This document shows, in pieces, positions 29,350-38,900 of a stretch of DNA of 39,798 nucleotides. Position 1 is the first letter of the stretch, and each line of letters opens with the position of its first letter. The translations under genes were made by a program, and so were the position numbers. Under the pieces are notes generated by a model, which ran no database searches, was not told where the DNA came from, and worked only from the letters and a program-made list of their open reading frames with translations. Source of the DNA: Kiritimatiellota bacterium (GTDB lineage Bacteria > Verrucomicrobiota > Kiritimatiellia > CAIQIC01); assembly GCA_026398385.1 (NCBI GenBank), contig JAPLSZ010000122.1, positions 1 to 39,798 of the forward strand, written 5' to 3'.

Positions 29350-30519
29350 ATGTCTCGCAAAGAAACCCTCACCGCCCGCGCGCGCGTGCTCAAGGCCCTC
29401 AACCACGAGACGCCAGATCGCGTGCCGATTGACCTGGGCGGCAACCAGACCGGCATTCACAAGAACGCATACCTTAAGCTGATCAAGCATCTCGGAATCC
29501 GGGACGATCTTCAGATCATGGATTCAGTGCAGCAATTGGCCAGGCCCTGCGAGGCGGTGCTGGAGCGGTTCCACGTGGATACGCGTTACATCGCCGCCGG
29601 GGCCGCGGCCGACTGGAAAGGCGGAATCGTTCGGACGATCCGCGAAGGTCGCGCGTGGCAGAACCTGACCGACGAGTTCGGCGTCTGCTGGTCCATGCCC
29701 GAAGACCAGGCCCTCTACATGGATATCACCCTCCACCCGCTGGCCGACGCGACGGTGGCTGAGGTCAGGGATTACCCCTGGCCCAGAGGGGACGATCCCG
29801 GTCGTTTTGCTGGATTGCGCGAGCGGGCCCTGCAGCTCCGGAAGGATACGCCTTATGCCGTGGTCAGCGGCATTTCGGGGGTGGTATACGAAACCTGCTG
29901 GTACCTGCGCGGCCTCGAACAGTGGCTGTGCGACCTCCTGACCAATCCAAACTTTTGCGAAGCGGTACTGGACCAGACCTTGAAATTCTGGCTGGATTGG
30001 TTCCGCGCGTTTCTTGACGAAGTGGGCGATGTCGTGGACGTGATCATGATCGGCGATGACTTGGCGGGGCAGGAAGGGCTGCTGTTCAGTCCCGCCGTGT
30101 ACCGGAGTCTGGTCAAGCCGCGGCATAAGAAGCTGGTGCAGTACATCCGTTCCCGGACGCAGGCGAAGATCTGGTATCACACGTGCGGGTCCTGCCTGGC
30201 GGTCATTCCGGACCTGCTGGACAACGGGATGCAGATCCTTAATCCGGTCCAGACCAGCGCGCGCAACATGGATCCGGCGGCGCTGAAGAACCGCTTCGGG
30301 CGCGACCTGGTCTTCTGGGGCGGCGGCTGCGATTCCCAGCACGTGCTGCCGCGGGGCACGCCCACGGACGTGTCCGCCGACGTACGGAAGCATGTGACCG
30401 CGCTGAAGCCGGGTGGTGGCTACGTCTTCAGCAACATCCACAACATCCAGGGCGAGGTGCCGCCGGAGAATATCATTGCACTGTATGATACGGCGTACGA
30501 ATATGGATTCTACGCGTAA
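29350..30519 (+). CDS. Uroporphyrinogen decarboxylase-family protein (likely methyltransferase or unknown)
   Basis: 389 residues from ATG 29350, with GGGGGT upstream. The URO-D/MtaA TIM-barrel fold shows RVLKALNHETPDRVPIDLGG at the start, DVIMIGDDLAGQEGLLFSP, KIWYHTCGSCLAVIPDLLD (His and Cys suited to bind zinc), LNPVQTSARNMDP and FWGGGCDSQHVLPRGTP. The last segment has the Cys that completes the zinc site in MtaA/CmuA-type methyltransferases. True heme-pathway UroD would have RQAGR near the N-terminus, which is absent. The gene is embedded in the rhamnose cluster between rhaT and the aldolase, so a link to deoxysugar breakdown is likely but its reaction is unknown. No corrinoid protein is encoded nearby. 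Confidence 0.82.
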   Translation: MSRKETLTARARVLKALNHETPDRVPIDLGGNQTGIHKNAYLKLIKHLGIRDDLQIMDSVQQLARPCEAVLERFHVDTRYIAAGAAADWKGGIVRTIREGRAWQNLTDEFGVCWSMPEDQALYMDITLHPLADATVAEVRDYPWPRGDDPGRFAGLRERALQLRKDTPYAVVSGISGVVYETCWYLRGLEQWLCDLLTNPNFCEAVLDQTLKFWLDWFRAFLDEVGDVVDVIMIGDDLAGQEGLLFSPAVYRSLVKPRHKKLVQYIRSRTQAKIWYHTCGSCLAVIPDLLDNGMQILNPVQTSARNMDPAALKNRFGRDLVFWGGGCDSQHVLPRGTPTDVSADVRKHVTALKPGGGYVFSNIHNIQGEVPPENIIALYDTAYEYGFYA

Positions 30520-30555
30520 CGAAATACTGCATCGGCTGCGGAGGAATAAACCCGC

Positions 30556-31638
30556 TTGAACACTACTGAATCGGCGCTGCTGGTCGAGATCGCTGCCCTG
30601 TCCCGGGAGTTTGGAACGCCGGACTTCGTCCGGGGCGGCGGCGGTAATGCGTCGTGCAAGTCGGCCGATACCCTGTGGGTCAAGCCATCCGGCAGGACCC
30701 TGGCGGGGCTGACGCCGGCCAGCTTCGTCGCGTTGGACCGCGCCCGACTGGGCGCGCTGTACGAGCTCCCGGTGCCCGCCGCGCCGCGCGCGCGCGAGGC
30801 GCTGGTGAAGGCTGCGCTGGCGGCCGCTGCGCGGCCGGGGCCGACGGCGCGGCCGTCCGTGGAGGCGCCGTTACACGACCTGTTGGCCGGGAGGTTCGTG
30901 GTGCACGTGCATCCGGCGCTGGTGAACGGGATGACTTGCGCACAACATGGGGCGGAGGTTTGCGCGCGGCTTTTTCCCGAAGCGCTGTGGGTGCCGTACA
31001 TTGACCCGGGCTACACGCTGTGTATGGGCGTGCGCGACCAACTCCACGACTACACGCGCCGGCACGGACGGCCACCCGCGCTGATTGTCCTGGAAAGCCA
31101 CGGCGTGTTTGCCACCGGCGACACCGCCGAAGGACTGCGGGCCGTCTTCCATGGGATGATGCGGGCGATGCAGGCGGAGTACGTGAAGGCCGGGGTCTCC
31201 CTGCGGCTTCCGGTCGGCAAGCCGCCCAGCGCGCAAGCGGCCGAATCCGTGCGGCAGGCGCTGCAAGCCCTGCTCGGCGCCGAGGCCGCCTGCGTGGCCG
31301 GGAGCGGGCCGTTCCGCGTCGCGCCGGGACCCATTTCGCCGGATCACGTCGTCTACGCGAAGGCGTATCCGTATGAGGGGCCGCTGACCGGCGAGGGCCT
31401 TGAGGCCTTTCGGGCGCGGCACGGCTACGCGCCGCTGGTATACATGACGGCGGCAGGGGTGTTCACGATCGGCGCGAGCCGGAAGAAGGCGGACTACGCC
31501 CTGGATCTGGCGCTGGACGGCGCACTGGTCCTCCAACTGGCGGAGGCGTTTGGCGGCATCCAGTACATGACCGAGCGAGCGCGCCTTTTCATCGAGCAGT
31601 GGGAAGTGGAGTCCTACCGGCAGAAGCAGGTAGGCTGA
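30556..31638 (+). CDS. Class II aldolase/adducin family protein, probable rhamnulose-1-phosphate aldolase
   Basis: 360 residues, from TTG 30556 with GAGGA 10 bases upstream. The N-terminal two-thirds is the class II aldolase fold: FVRGGGGNASCKSADTLWVKPSG, then zinc His pair in RFVVHVHPALVNGMTC and third His in VLESHGVFATGDTAEGL. The C-terminal about 120 residues (from PISPDHVVYAKAYPYEG) resemble the region that follows the aldolase domain in long rhamnulose aldolase/dehydrogenase enzymes, but no dehydrogenase is attached. It would cleave L-rhamnulose-1-phosphate to DHAP and L-lactaldehyde; this is inferred from its place directly before rhaA. Not close to E. coli RhaD, so no symbol is given. 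Confidence 0.8.
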   Translation: MNTTESALLVEIAALSREFGTPDFVRGGGGNASCKSADTLWVKPSGRTLAGLTPASFVALDRARLGALYELPVPAAPRAREALVKAALAAAARPGPTARPSVEAPLHDLLAGRFVVHVHPALVNGMTCAQHGAEVCARLFPEALWVPYIDPGYTLCMGVRDQLHDYTRRHGRPPALIVLESHGVFATGDTAEGLRAVFHGMMRAMQAEYVKAGVSLRLPVGKPPSAQAAESVRQALQALLGAEAACVAGSGPFRVAPGPISPDHVVYAKAYPYEGPLTGEGLEAFRARHGYAPLVYMTAAGVFTIGASRKKADYALDLALDGALVLQLAEAFGGIQYMTERARLFIEQWEVESYRQKQVG

Positions 31639-31664
31639 ATTCGAGAACGGAGAAGGAGCATAGC

Positions 31665-32936
31665 ATGCAAGCAAAGGTCAGGAAGGCTTACGCGCTGGCG
31701 CGGGCAGAGTACGCCGCGTTGGGCGTCGATACCGAGAAGGCGATCCGGAAGGCGCTGGCGATCCCCATTTCCATGCACGGCTGGCAGGCGGACGATGTCG
31801 CCGGCTTCGAGGTGCAGGCGGCCGGCGTCGCCAGCGGCGGCATCCTGGCGACGGGCAACTACCCGGGGCGCGCGCGCACGGGCGCGGAAGCGCGGGCCGA
31901 CTATGAACAGGTGCTGAAACTGGTGCCCGGCAGGCTGCGCCTCAACCTCCACGCCATCTACGCCGAAACCGGCGGCCAGGTCGTCGAGCGCGACGAGTTG
32001 CGGCCGCGCCATTTCGTGCAATGGATGGAGTGGGGCCGCAAGCACAAGGTGTGTCTCGACTTCAATCCCACCTTCTTCGCCCACCCCAAGGCCGACAGCG
32101 GCTTCACGCTTTCCAGCACGGATCCCGCGATCCGCAAGTTTTGGGTCCGCCACGCCATCGCCTGCCGCAGGATTGCCCAGGCCATGGCGAAGAGCCAGGG
32201 GGCGCCCTGCGTCATCAACCACTGGATTCCGGACGGGGCGAAGGATTTCCCGGCGGACCGTTGGACGCATCGCGCGCTCCTGACGAAGTCCCTCGACGAG
32301 GCGGTGGCCCGCGAGACGTCCGTGAACAAGACTCTGTGCGTGGATTTCGTCGAGAGCAAGCTGTTCGGCATCGGCAGCGAGGAGTACGTGGTCGGCTCCG
32401 CGGAGTACTACAGCAGCTACGCGCTGTCGCGCGGCCTCGGCTTCTGCCTGGACATGGGGCACTGGCACCCGACCGAAACGATCCACGACAAGCTGTCGGC
32501 GTTGCTGCCGTTCCACCAGCGGCTGCTGATCCACGTCAGCCGGCCGATGCGCTGGGACAGCGATCACGTGGTGGTCTTCAACGACGACCTCCGCCACCTG
32601 TTCCTGGAAATCCAGCGCGGGAACGCATGGCCGCGCGTGGCGTTGGCGACCGACTACTTCGACGCCAGCATCAACCGCATCGCGGCGTACACGATCGGGC
32701 TGCGCGCCACGCGCAAAGCCATCCTCTACGCCTTGCTCGACCCCTCGGCCACCCTGCGGCGCCTGGAAGCCGGTGGCGACAACGCGGGGCGGCTGGCGCT
32801 GATGGACGAGATGAAGACCATGCCGTTCGGGGCCGTGTGGGCGGCGCTGTGCGGCCGGGCGGGCGCGCCCGCGGACCACGCCTGGATGCGCGACGTCCAG
32901 CGGTACGAGCGCCGGGTGCTCAGCGCCAGGCGGTGA
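31665..32936 (+). CDS. rhaA: L-rhamnose isomerase
   Basis: 423 residues from ATG 31665 (MQAKVRKAYALARAEYAALG) with AGAAGGAG upstream. Strong match to E. coli-type RhaA by eye: ISMHGWQADDVAGFE, GGILATGNYPGRAR, RLNLHAIYAE, LDFNPTFFAHP, WIPDGAKDFPADR, VDFVESKLFGIGSEEYVVGS, LDMGHWHPTE, HVSRPMRWDSDHVV and DYFDASINRIAA. These include the Mn2+-binding Glu, Asp and His residues. Converts L-rhamnose to L-rhamnulose. Last plus-strand gene of the cluster; it converges with the GH95-like remnant. A 12-base palindrome CGCCGGCCGGCG lies right after its stop (32937-32948). Confidence 0.96.
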   Translation: MQAKVRKAYALARAEYAALGVDTEKAIRKALAIPISMHGWQADDVAGFEVQAAGVASGGILATGNYPGRARTGAEARADYEQVLKLVPGRLRLNLHAIYAETGGQVVERDELRPRHFVQWMEWGRKHKVCLDFNPTFFAHPKADSGFTLSSTDPAIRKFWVRHAIACRRIAQAMAKSQGAPCVINHWIPDGAKDFPADRWTHRALLTKSLDEAVARETSVNKTLCVDFVESKLFGIGSEEYVVGSAEYYSSYALSRGLGFCLDMGHWHPTETIHDKLSALLPFHQRLLIHVSRPMRWDSDHVVVFNDDLRHLFLEIQRGNAWPRVALATDYFDASINRIAAYTIGLRATRKAILYALLDPSATLRRLEAGGDNAGRLALMDEMKTMPFGAVWAALCGRAGAPADHAWMRDVQRYERRVLSARR

Positions 32937-32944
32937 CGCCGGCC

Positions 32945-33490
32945 GGCGCGGGCTGAGGGGGCATCCGGGGTCAGATAGCAGGGTTGCATGGGGAGCATCC
33001 GGCCCCTCGGTTTCAATTCCATCCTTTCGCCGGGTTTTGTTTCGCATTCGATGAGCTTGCCAGACCACGGATCGAGCAAACGCAATGTGCCGCCGACGGT
33101 CGAGGTGATTTCCAGTTTCGTCACCTTGCCGCCCAGTTGTTCGGCGCTCACCAGGAATCCGCCCTGGGCACGCAGGTTGGTGAAGCGGGCCTGCTTGTCC
33201 TTGGGCCAGCACGGGAAGACGCGGATGGTGTCGTTCACGCTCTGCAGGAGGAACTCGGAGATCATGGCCGCGAGGCCCACGCTTTCGACCAGATAGAAAC
33301 CGCAGTCCGGCACAAAGAACAGGCCATTGGGCTGGGCCAGCGACTTGTAATAATTGCGCGCGACCGCGGCGCGGTCCAGGGCGTCAGGATAGGGGATCCC
33401 GGCCAGGGCACGCGTGGTTGGAAAAAACAAGCCGAAGGCCACCATGGACAAGCCCAGCGAGGTCATGCGGCGCATGATGGTTATATTCAT
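32945..33490 (-). pseudogene. GH95-like glycosidase remnant: signal peptide joined to the C-terminal part
   Basis: ATG 33490 starts a signal peptide (RMTSLGLSMVAFGLFFPTTRALA). After about 35 further residues it moves directly into YLVESVGLAAMISEFLLQ and SVNDTIRVFPCWPKDKQARF with LRAQGGFLVSAEQ and GGTLRLLDPWSGK. That is the C-terminal end of GH95-type (alpha-L-fucosidase/galactosidase-like) enzymes, normally 700-800 residues. The whole catalytic barrel is missing. Near 32945 the frame crosses into the antisense of rhaA and stays open to 32726 without meaning, so the true C-terminus is lost as well. It is fourth in the minus-strand operon, 19 bases after GH32. No activity expected. Confidence 0.65.
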
Positions 33491-33509
33491 ATTCGTTGTT
33501 TAACCTGCC

Positions 33510-35861
33510 TTATTCGGGCTTTGGCCAGATCGACTGCATCTGCCAGGCATCGAGCTTTTTCAGCACGGCATCCTGTCCCTGGGCACGGACAGAAACGCCG
33601 ACACTGTCTTGACGGCCCGGATAGACTCGCATGGCGAGGTATTGTCTCCCATGGGCGAAGACCTCGACGACGCTACGGTCGATAAAGACCCTCAGCTTCA
33701 ACATCTCACCGCCCCGCTCCATCTCGGCTCGCTCGGGCGGCCTGACCCACACATCGGGGAGCGTGCTGGAGCGCGCCCCATCCAAGCATACAACACCCCG
33801 CGTATCGTACCAGAAACTCAGTTTCTTGTCGTAGTTGTAGAAGGTGATGGAAGTCTGCTCTTCGGCATGGGGAGAGCGCAAGACATTCAACTGCACCCAG
33901 TGGGACATCTTGGGGTCGATCTCCACCTCCAGTTCCATCGTGTTGCCCTTGATCGCCTGCAAGACAATCTCTTCATTGGCGGGGATCACAGTTTCACCAA
34001 CATGCTGGTGGCCCCCCCGCAGGGAGGCAACGGCGGCTACCGGTTCGATTCGGAGTAGTTTGTCCGGGCCGAGGGTCAGCCGCTGCGTCAGGGACATCAT
34101 CTGGTCCCAATCATCACTGGGCTTGCCATGGTTGAAGTTGAGAATGTTGAGGACACCGCCATTGCCGTCAGCGGCTGTTCTTGGCGCATGGACTCCTCCC
34201 GGAGCGACGGTGCCGTGATTGAAGCGGCCGTGTTCATAGGGCCTGAATTTGTGGAGTGTCTTGTCGTAGTCGCCCAGAAAATACTGGCCGCCGTTGGAAT
34301 GACTGAAGAAGCTCAGGATGTACTTGTCGCCGATGGGCTGGAAATTGGGACAAGCCCCGTCGTCACGCCGGGCGGTTAGAGGCGTCTTCGGATCCTCAAT
34401 GAACCCCCCCAGACCTTGCCAGGTGACCAAATCTTTCGACGCCCACAGATTCATCTGGGGCCACCATATATTCGGGCGATAATCGACTTTCTGCCCCGTT
34501 AAACCGTAGTAGGTGTCATTCTCTTTCCAGATACAGGAATCCCCTAACTCGGTATTGACAGGCCCGCGCTTCTCCCAATTCAACAGCAGGGGATCCTTTG
34601 AAACGGCCACCATTTGGCCCGCGCCCATGCCAGGATAGAACGCGATCACCCGGGCCTTCTCGACCAACATGCCGCCTGAATAGCACGCGCTCTCGATGCC
34701 CGGATTGATTGCGTAGGGCAGGTCTTGCCAGTGGACCAGGTCGTCGCTGACCGCGTGTCCAATGGATGTCCGAAGCCAGCGTTTCAAAACATCCGCCGGA
34801 TTGGGGAACTCGTCGGGCGGCATGGCAATGAAGAAAAGATGCCATCGTCCCTGCCAGAAGACGAGGGCGTTGGGATCGTTCATCGAGCTTTCCGGGCTAA
34901 CGTAGTGATAGGCCGGCCGATAGCGGTCGACGGCCAGCTTCTTGCGCGACTCGGCGAAGCGGAGCATCAGGGCGTTGGTCTTTAGCTCCTTCTCCTGCTC
35001 CGCCAGGGTTTCGGAGAACACTTGGCGCGGCACAGGGGACGGAAACCTTTCCGGCACGGGTATGCTGGGCATGGGCGTGACATTCAGCATGGCGTCCAGG
35101 CTGGGCACGGAGTCGATGGCGACGGAGTAAGTGCCGGCGTCGGATATCTTCGCGTCGCTGATGCGGTAGCTGGCGTCCGTCGCCCCGGCAATGGGCTGGC
35201 CATCTTTGCGCCATTGGAATGTTCTCGCGGCCGTCGTCGGGACGCTGAAGGTGAAATCACTTCCTGCCGCAATGGTGCCGCCGGCAGGCCGGGCGGCCAT
35301 CGCGCCTGCCACGACCACTGGCCGACCCTTAACCGTAATATCCGCACCCTGCCCGGTGCCGCGTCCCAAGGAATAATGGACGTTGATCACCATGTTGCCG
35401 GGTGCCGTCCAGCCCACGACCAACCCGGATGGAGGGGCCCCGTCTTTGGGGTGGAACAGCACTTCGCCCGGCGCCCACTTGGTGCCGTTTCTGGTCGAAT
35501 ACAGCTCTCTGCCAGTGAGGTTCCTGCCAATTCCCCAGTAGCCCGCGGCGTCGCTCCACATCAGCGGCGGAGCGGGGAAATCCGAACCCCACAGCGCGTT
35601 CGCATCCCGCTTGGCCGAGGGCAGCAGGGGAAAGGCATGAGGGCTATTGGTAAAGTCGTCCAGCCGGTAGGACCAGGTGCTGTTGGTGCGGTTGTCAGTA
35701 TAGGAGAAATCTCCGGCCAGCGAGTAGGTCATCACCGGGGCGGTCTGCTGCCGCTCGGCGGGCGGGCGCGTGTGGCCGTTTTCGGCGGCGTGCAGCGCGG
35801 CCGAGCCCAGAGCGATCGCGGCGCCCAGCAGCGCCGCCTTGAGAAAAAGCGTTCTTTTCAT
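33510..35861 (-). CDS. Secreted GH32-like glycosidase with N-terminal beta-sandwich and Ig-like domains
   Basis: 783 residues from ATG 35861 (CAGGAA just upstream); the frame is open further upstream but this start gives the signal peptide MKRTLFLKAALLGAAIALGS. Residues about 45-190 are a beta-sandwich with LMWSDAAGYWGIGRN and VVGWTAPGNMVINVHY. About 195-262 is Ig-like (FQWRKDGQPIAGATDASYRI, DAGTYSVAI). GH32 follows: SSMNDPNALVFWQGRWHLFF (nucleophile Asp kept), LGDSCIWKENDTYYGLTG at the place of R-D-P, RRDDGACPNFQPIGDKYIL at the place of E-C-P, and the C-terminal sandwich with VFIDRSVVEVFAHGRQ. The acid/base Glu before Cys reads Ala. A divergent GH32 whose substrate is unclear; fructan is not assured. 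Third gene of the operon. Confidence 0.85.
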   Translation of the reverse strand: MKRTLFLKAALLGAAIALGSAALHAAENGHTRPPAERQQTAPVMTYSLAGDFSYTDNRTNSTWSYRLDDFTNSPHAFPLLPSAKRDANALWGSDFPAPPLMWSDAAGYWGIGRNLTGRELYSTRNGTKWAPGEVLFHPKDGAPPSGLVVGWTAPGNMVINVHYSLGRGTGQGADITVKGRPVVVAGAMAARPAGGTIAAGSDFTFSVPTTAARTFQWRKDGQPIAGATDASYRISDAKISDAGTYSVAIDSVPSLDAMLNVTPMPSIPVPERFPSPVPRQVFSETLAEQEKELKTNALMLRFAESRKKLAVDRYRPAYHYVSPESSMNDPNALVFWQGRWHLFFIAMPPDEFPNPADVLKRWLRTSIGHAVSDDLVHWQDLPYAINPGIESACYSGGMLVEKARVIAFYPGMGAGQMVAVSKDPLLLNWEKRGPVNTELGDSCIWKENDTYYGLTGQKVDYRPNIWWPQMNLWASKDLVTWQGLGGFIEDPKTPLTARRDDGACPNFQPIGDKYILSFFSHSNGGQYFLGDYDKTLHKFRPYEHGRFNHGTVAPGGVHAPRTAADGNGGVLNILNFNHGKPSDDWDQMMSLTQRLTLGPDKLLRIEPVAAVASLRGGHQHVGETVIPANEEIVLQAIKGNTMELEVEIDPKMSHWVQLNVLRSPHAEEQTSITFYNYDKKLSFWYDTRGVVCLDGARSSTLPDVWVRPPERAEMERGGEMLKLRVFIDRSVVEVFAHGRQYLAMRVYPGRQDSVGVSVRAQGQDAVLKKLDAWQMQSIWPKPE

Positions 35862-35949
35862 AATTCCTGTCTTTTCTTCTAACAAACACTCCATCATGGA
35901 CGCGCCCAAAAATAGCTGGCACTGCCTCGGGAGAAGATACCCTTCTCCG

Positions 35950-38900
35950 TCAACGATGCAGGCCTCCATAGTTCAACAGATTGCGCAGCAGCCGTTCGGC
36001 TGCCGGATGGGAGCCGAGGGTTTCGCGGATCAGCAGGGTGTTCAGGATGAACCGCCCGCTACCCGATTTGTATACCGCCAGCATCAAGCCGGACGAGTAG
36101 TCCTGCGAGGCTTTGATGGCACCGGCCACAGCCTCGGCGGGCGGATCCTGACCTGCCAACACCAGGCCGGGAATGATCTCGCGATAGAATGTATAGTCCA
36201 TCAAGCCGCCGCTGGGCAGGCCGTCGAAGATCGGATGGCGCTTGGCCCACTCGTCCTTCAAATAAAGCCCGCCCCACATATCCAAGTAGGAACTCGATCC
36301 CTTGTTCGCCAGCGGCAACCAACCGAACGGATGATCGCCCTTTTTGAGAACCTCCGGCGCCAGGAAGATGGCCGTCGCTCCGCGCTGAACCCGCCGCCAC
36401 AGTTCCTCGAGCGCCGGCGTCGCAGGCGGCGTCTTGGAAACGAGGATCACCTCGCGCGGCGTCGCCTCGCCGGCGGCTGTTAGCGTCCGGCAACGAATGC
36501 CGTGCTCGCCGAGCCACTTCGCCAACCCGGCGTCATCGCCGGCCAGCACGACCTCGGTCTTGACCGCCGGCATGTCGGCCGGATCGGTCACGTAGAACCC
36601 GGTCTCGCCGCCCGTCGCGGCGGCACCGTGTTCGAAGGAGGCGAGAAAACGGTAGCGTCCGGACGGGCCATTCACGACCACGTCTTCCGCGAAGATGGGC
36701 AACGCCAAGGGCGCTTCTTTCTCTGCAATGGTCACGCTCACGATCTTCTCGAAGATGCGCTGGTTTTGCGGTCCGACCACCAGCAGTTTGACCGGATAGT
36801 CGCCGGGTGCCAGCGCGTCTTCGTTGGCCAGCACCGCCTCGAAGCGGATGCGTGCGCCCCGATAGACATTGACCGGTTCGGCGAACAGGCACAGCCGCAA
36901 CGGCGCGAGGCCCTCGAACATCGCGTCCACCGTGCCGGGCTTCAGTTCGCGGAACGTCGTGGTTAGCCCTTCGCCGCAACTGACGTGGTCGTTCATGCCG
37001 GTCAGGCTGTAACCGACGATGTTCGGGTTGGCGCGAATCGCATTGAGGCCGAGCGTGCGCTGGCCGGCCATCTTGCGCAGGCTTTCGGCGAAGAAATCCT
37101 CCGGGCGCGCATATAACTCGTCGAGCTTCCACTGTTTCCAGTCTGCTAGATAGCGGTCCAGCTTGTTCCGATAGAACCGCGCGTCCTCGCCCTCGGTCTT
37201 GCCGAGTCGCTCGAAGTGGCGGGTCGTGCGCCAGAGGTCCACCGCGCTGCCGATCCCGTATTCTGACAGGAATGTGCACGGGCGCTTGGAGTACACCGTC
37301 TCGCCTGCGGTGCCCGGCAACAGCATCGTGCCTCCGCCTGCACTGCGCAAGGCCTGAACCGTGCCCGCCGTGTGCGGCACGCGCGGGTAGCGGTGCTCGT
37401 CGGCCACGGGATCCGCCCATTCGACCGACCCCGGATTGGCCAGGGTGCCCGAACGTCGCTGTCTGACTTTCAATTGCACGTAGCGGGTGAAGGTGGCCGT
37501 GTTGGGCTTTTCGCCCGGCACGAGCCAACCGCTCGACCATGGCCCGGCGGGATTCTGCCCGTGGGGGAACTCCGCAGCCAAGTCGAACACGCGGCCTGCG
37601 GCGGATTTGATGGTCGCCGTCAGCGCCGTGCTGTCGCTGCCGTAGTACCCGTCTCCCCGGCCAACCACGAAATCAATGGTGTCATCCTTCGCCAAGGCCA
37701 ATTCGCCCGTGTGTGTGGCCGTGTTAGGCTTGCCACCGATGTTGAGTTCCGCGTCAAACCGCGGCCGGCTGTTGTGGAGGATATGCACGTCGGTGGTGGC
37801 CTTCGCCAAGCCGTCGAACCTGGCGGCGAATTGATAGCGACCCTCGGCCGGTGCCGTCCAGCGGACGACGCTGTATTGGCCATGAGGTCCCGGATGCAAC
37901 GCCACCTGCCGCGGTGGCCAGGTGAAATTAAACGGCGTGGGGACCGGTTGGTCGGAAGGGTTGCGTGCAGCCCACGGTTCGCGATCGGCCGGGCTGCGCC
38001 AAACGTCGAGTTTCGAGAATACTTCGTCGCCCGCATCTCCCCCGCCCGTCTCATCATAGCGACCGCTGTTGAGAAACACCATGCGTGTCGGGTCGAGCTT
38101 GCGGACCAGCGGTAGCGAGTTCGCCGCGAGCCAGAAATGCGGCGTGGCCTTGACCTCGTTGAGGAGACCCCAGATCACCACGCTCGGATGATTGCGGTCG
38201 CGGCGGATCAACTCGGAGATCGAGCGTTCCCAACGCTCGGCCAGTTGCGGCGAGTCCTGTATCGGCCACGACGCGAACGATTCTTCATAGACCATCAGCC
38301 CGATCTCGTCGCACAGGTCGAGCTGATACCGCTCCGCACCGCCCCAGATGAAGCGGATCATGTTGAAGCCCATCACCTTGAGGTCTAACAAATCGCGCCG
38401 GGCCATGTCGGGATCGGGCGGCAGCTTCAGGCCGACCGGGAAATGATTGCAGGTGTGCGTCGAACGCAGGAAAACGCGCCGGCCATTGAGGCGGAAATAG
38501 CCATTCTCGAAGCGGAAGTCACGGAAGCCGCAACGCACCGATTGTTCATCATCGCCCAAACGGGCAGTGACGCGATAGAGAAACGGATCGTTCAGCTCCC
38601 ACAGCCGCGGCTGGTCGAGATTCACCTCGGCCTCAACCCGCGTGTCGCCCGGCGGCAGTTCCCGCTCGATGGCCACCTCGCGCAGCGTTTCGCCGCTGGC
38701 CGCAGGCGCAACGGTGAACTCCAGGCGGCCGCGCGAATTCTTGATAGACGCGTTGCGCACGTTGGCTTGAATCCTGATCGTGCCGGTCTTCGGGTCGGCT
38801 TGCGCGAAGAGATCCTCCACCCGCACCGCCGGTGTGGCTAACAACTCCACCGATCCGGTGATTCCGCCGTGGTTGTATGCCGCGCCCGCGTTATAAGGAA

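Noticed and set aside
29350-30519. Heme-pathway uroporphyrinogen decarboxylase (hemE)
   Set aside because: The RQAGR substrate motif is missing, and a Cys/His zinc site as in MtaA-like methyltransferases is present.
32937-32948. CGCCGGCCGGCG palindrome as the rhaA terminator
   Set aside because: Stem without usable loop and no T run; a GC-rich palindrome of this size is common in such DNA.
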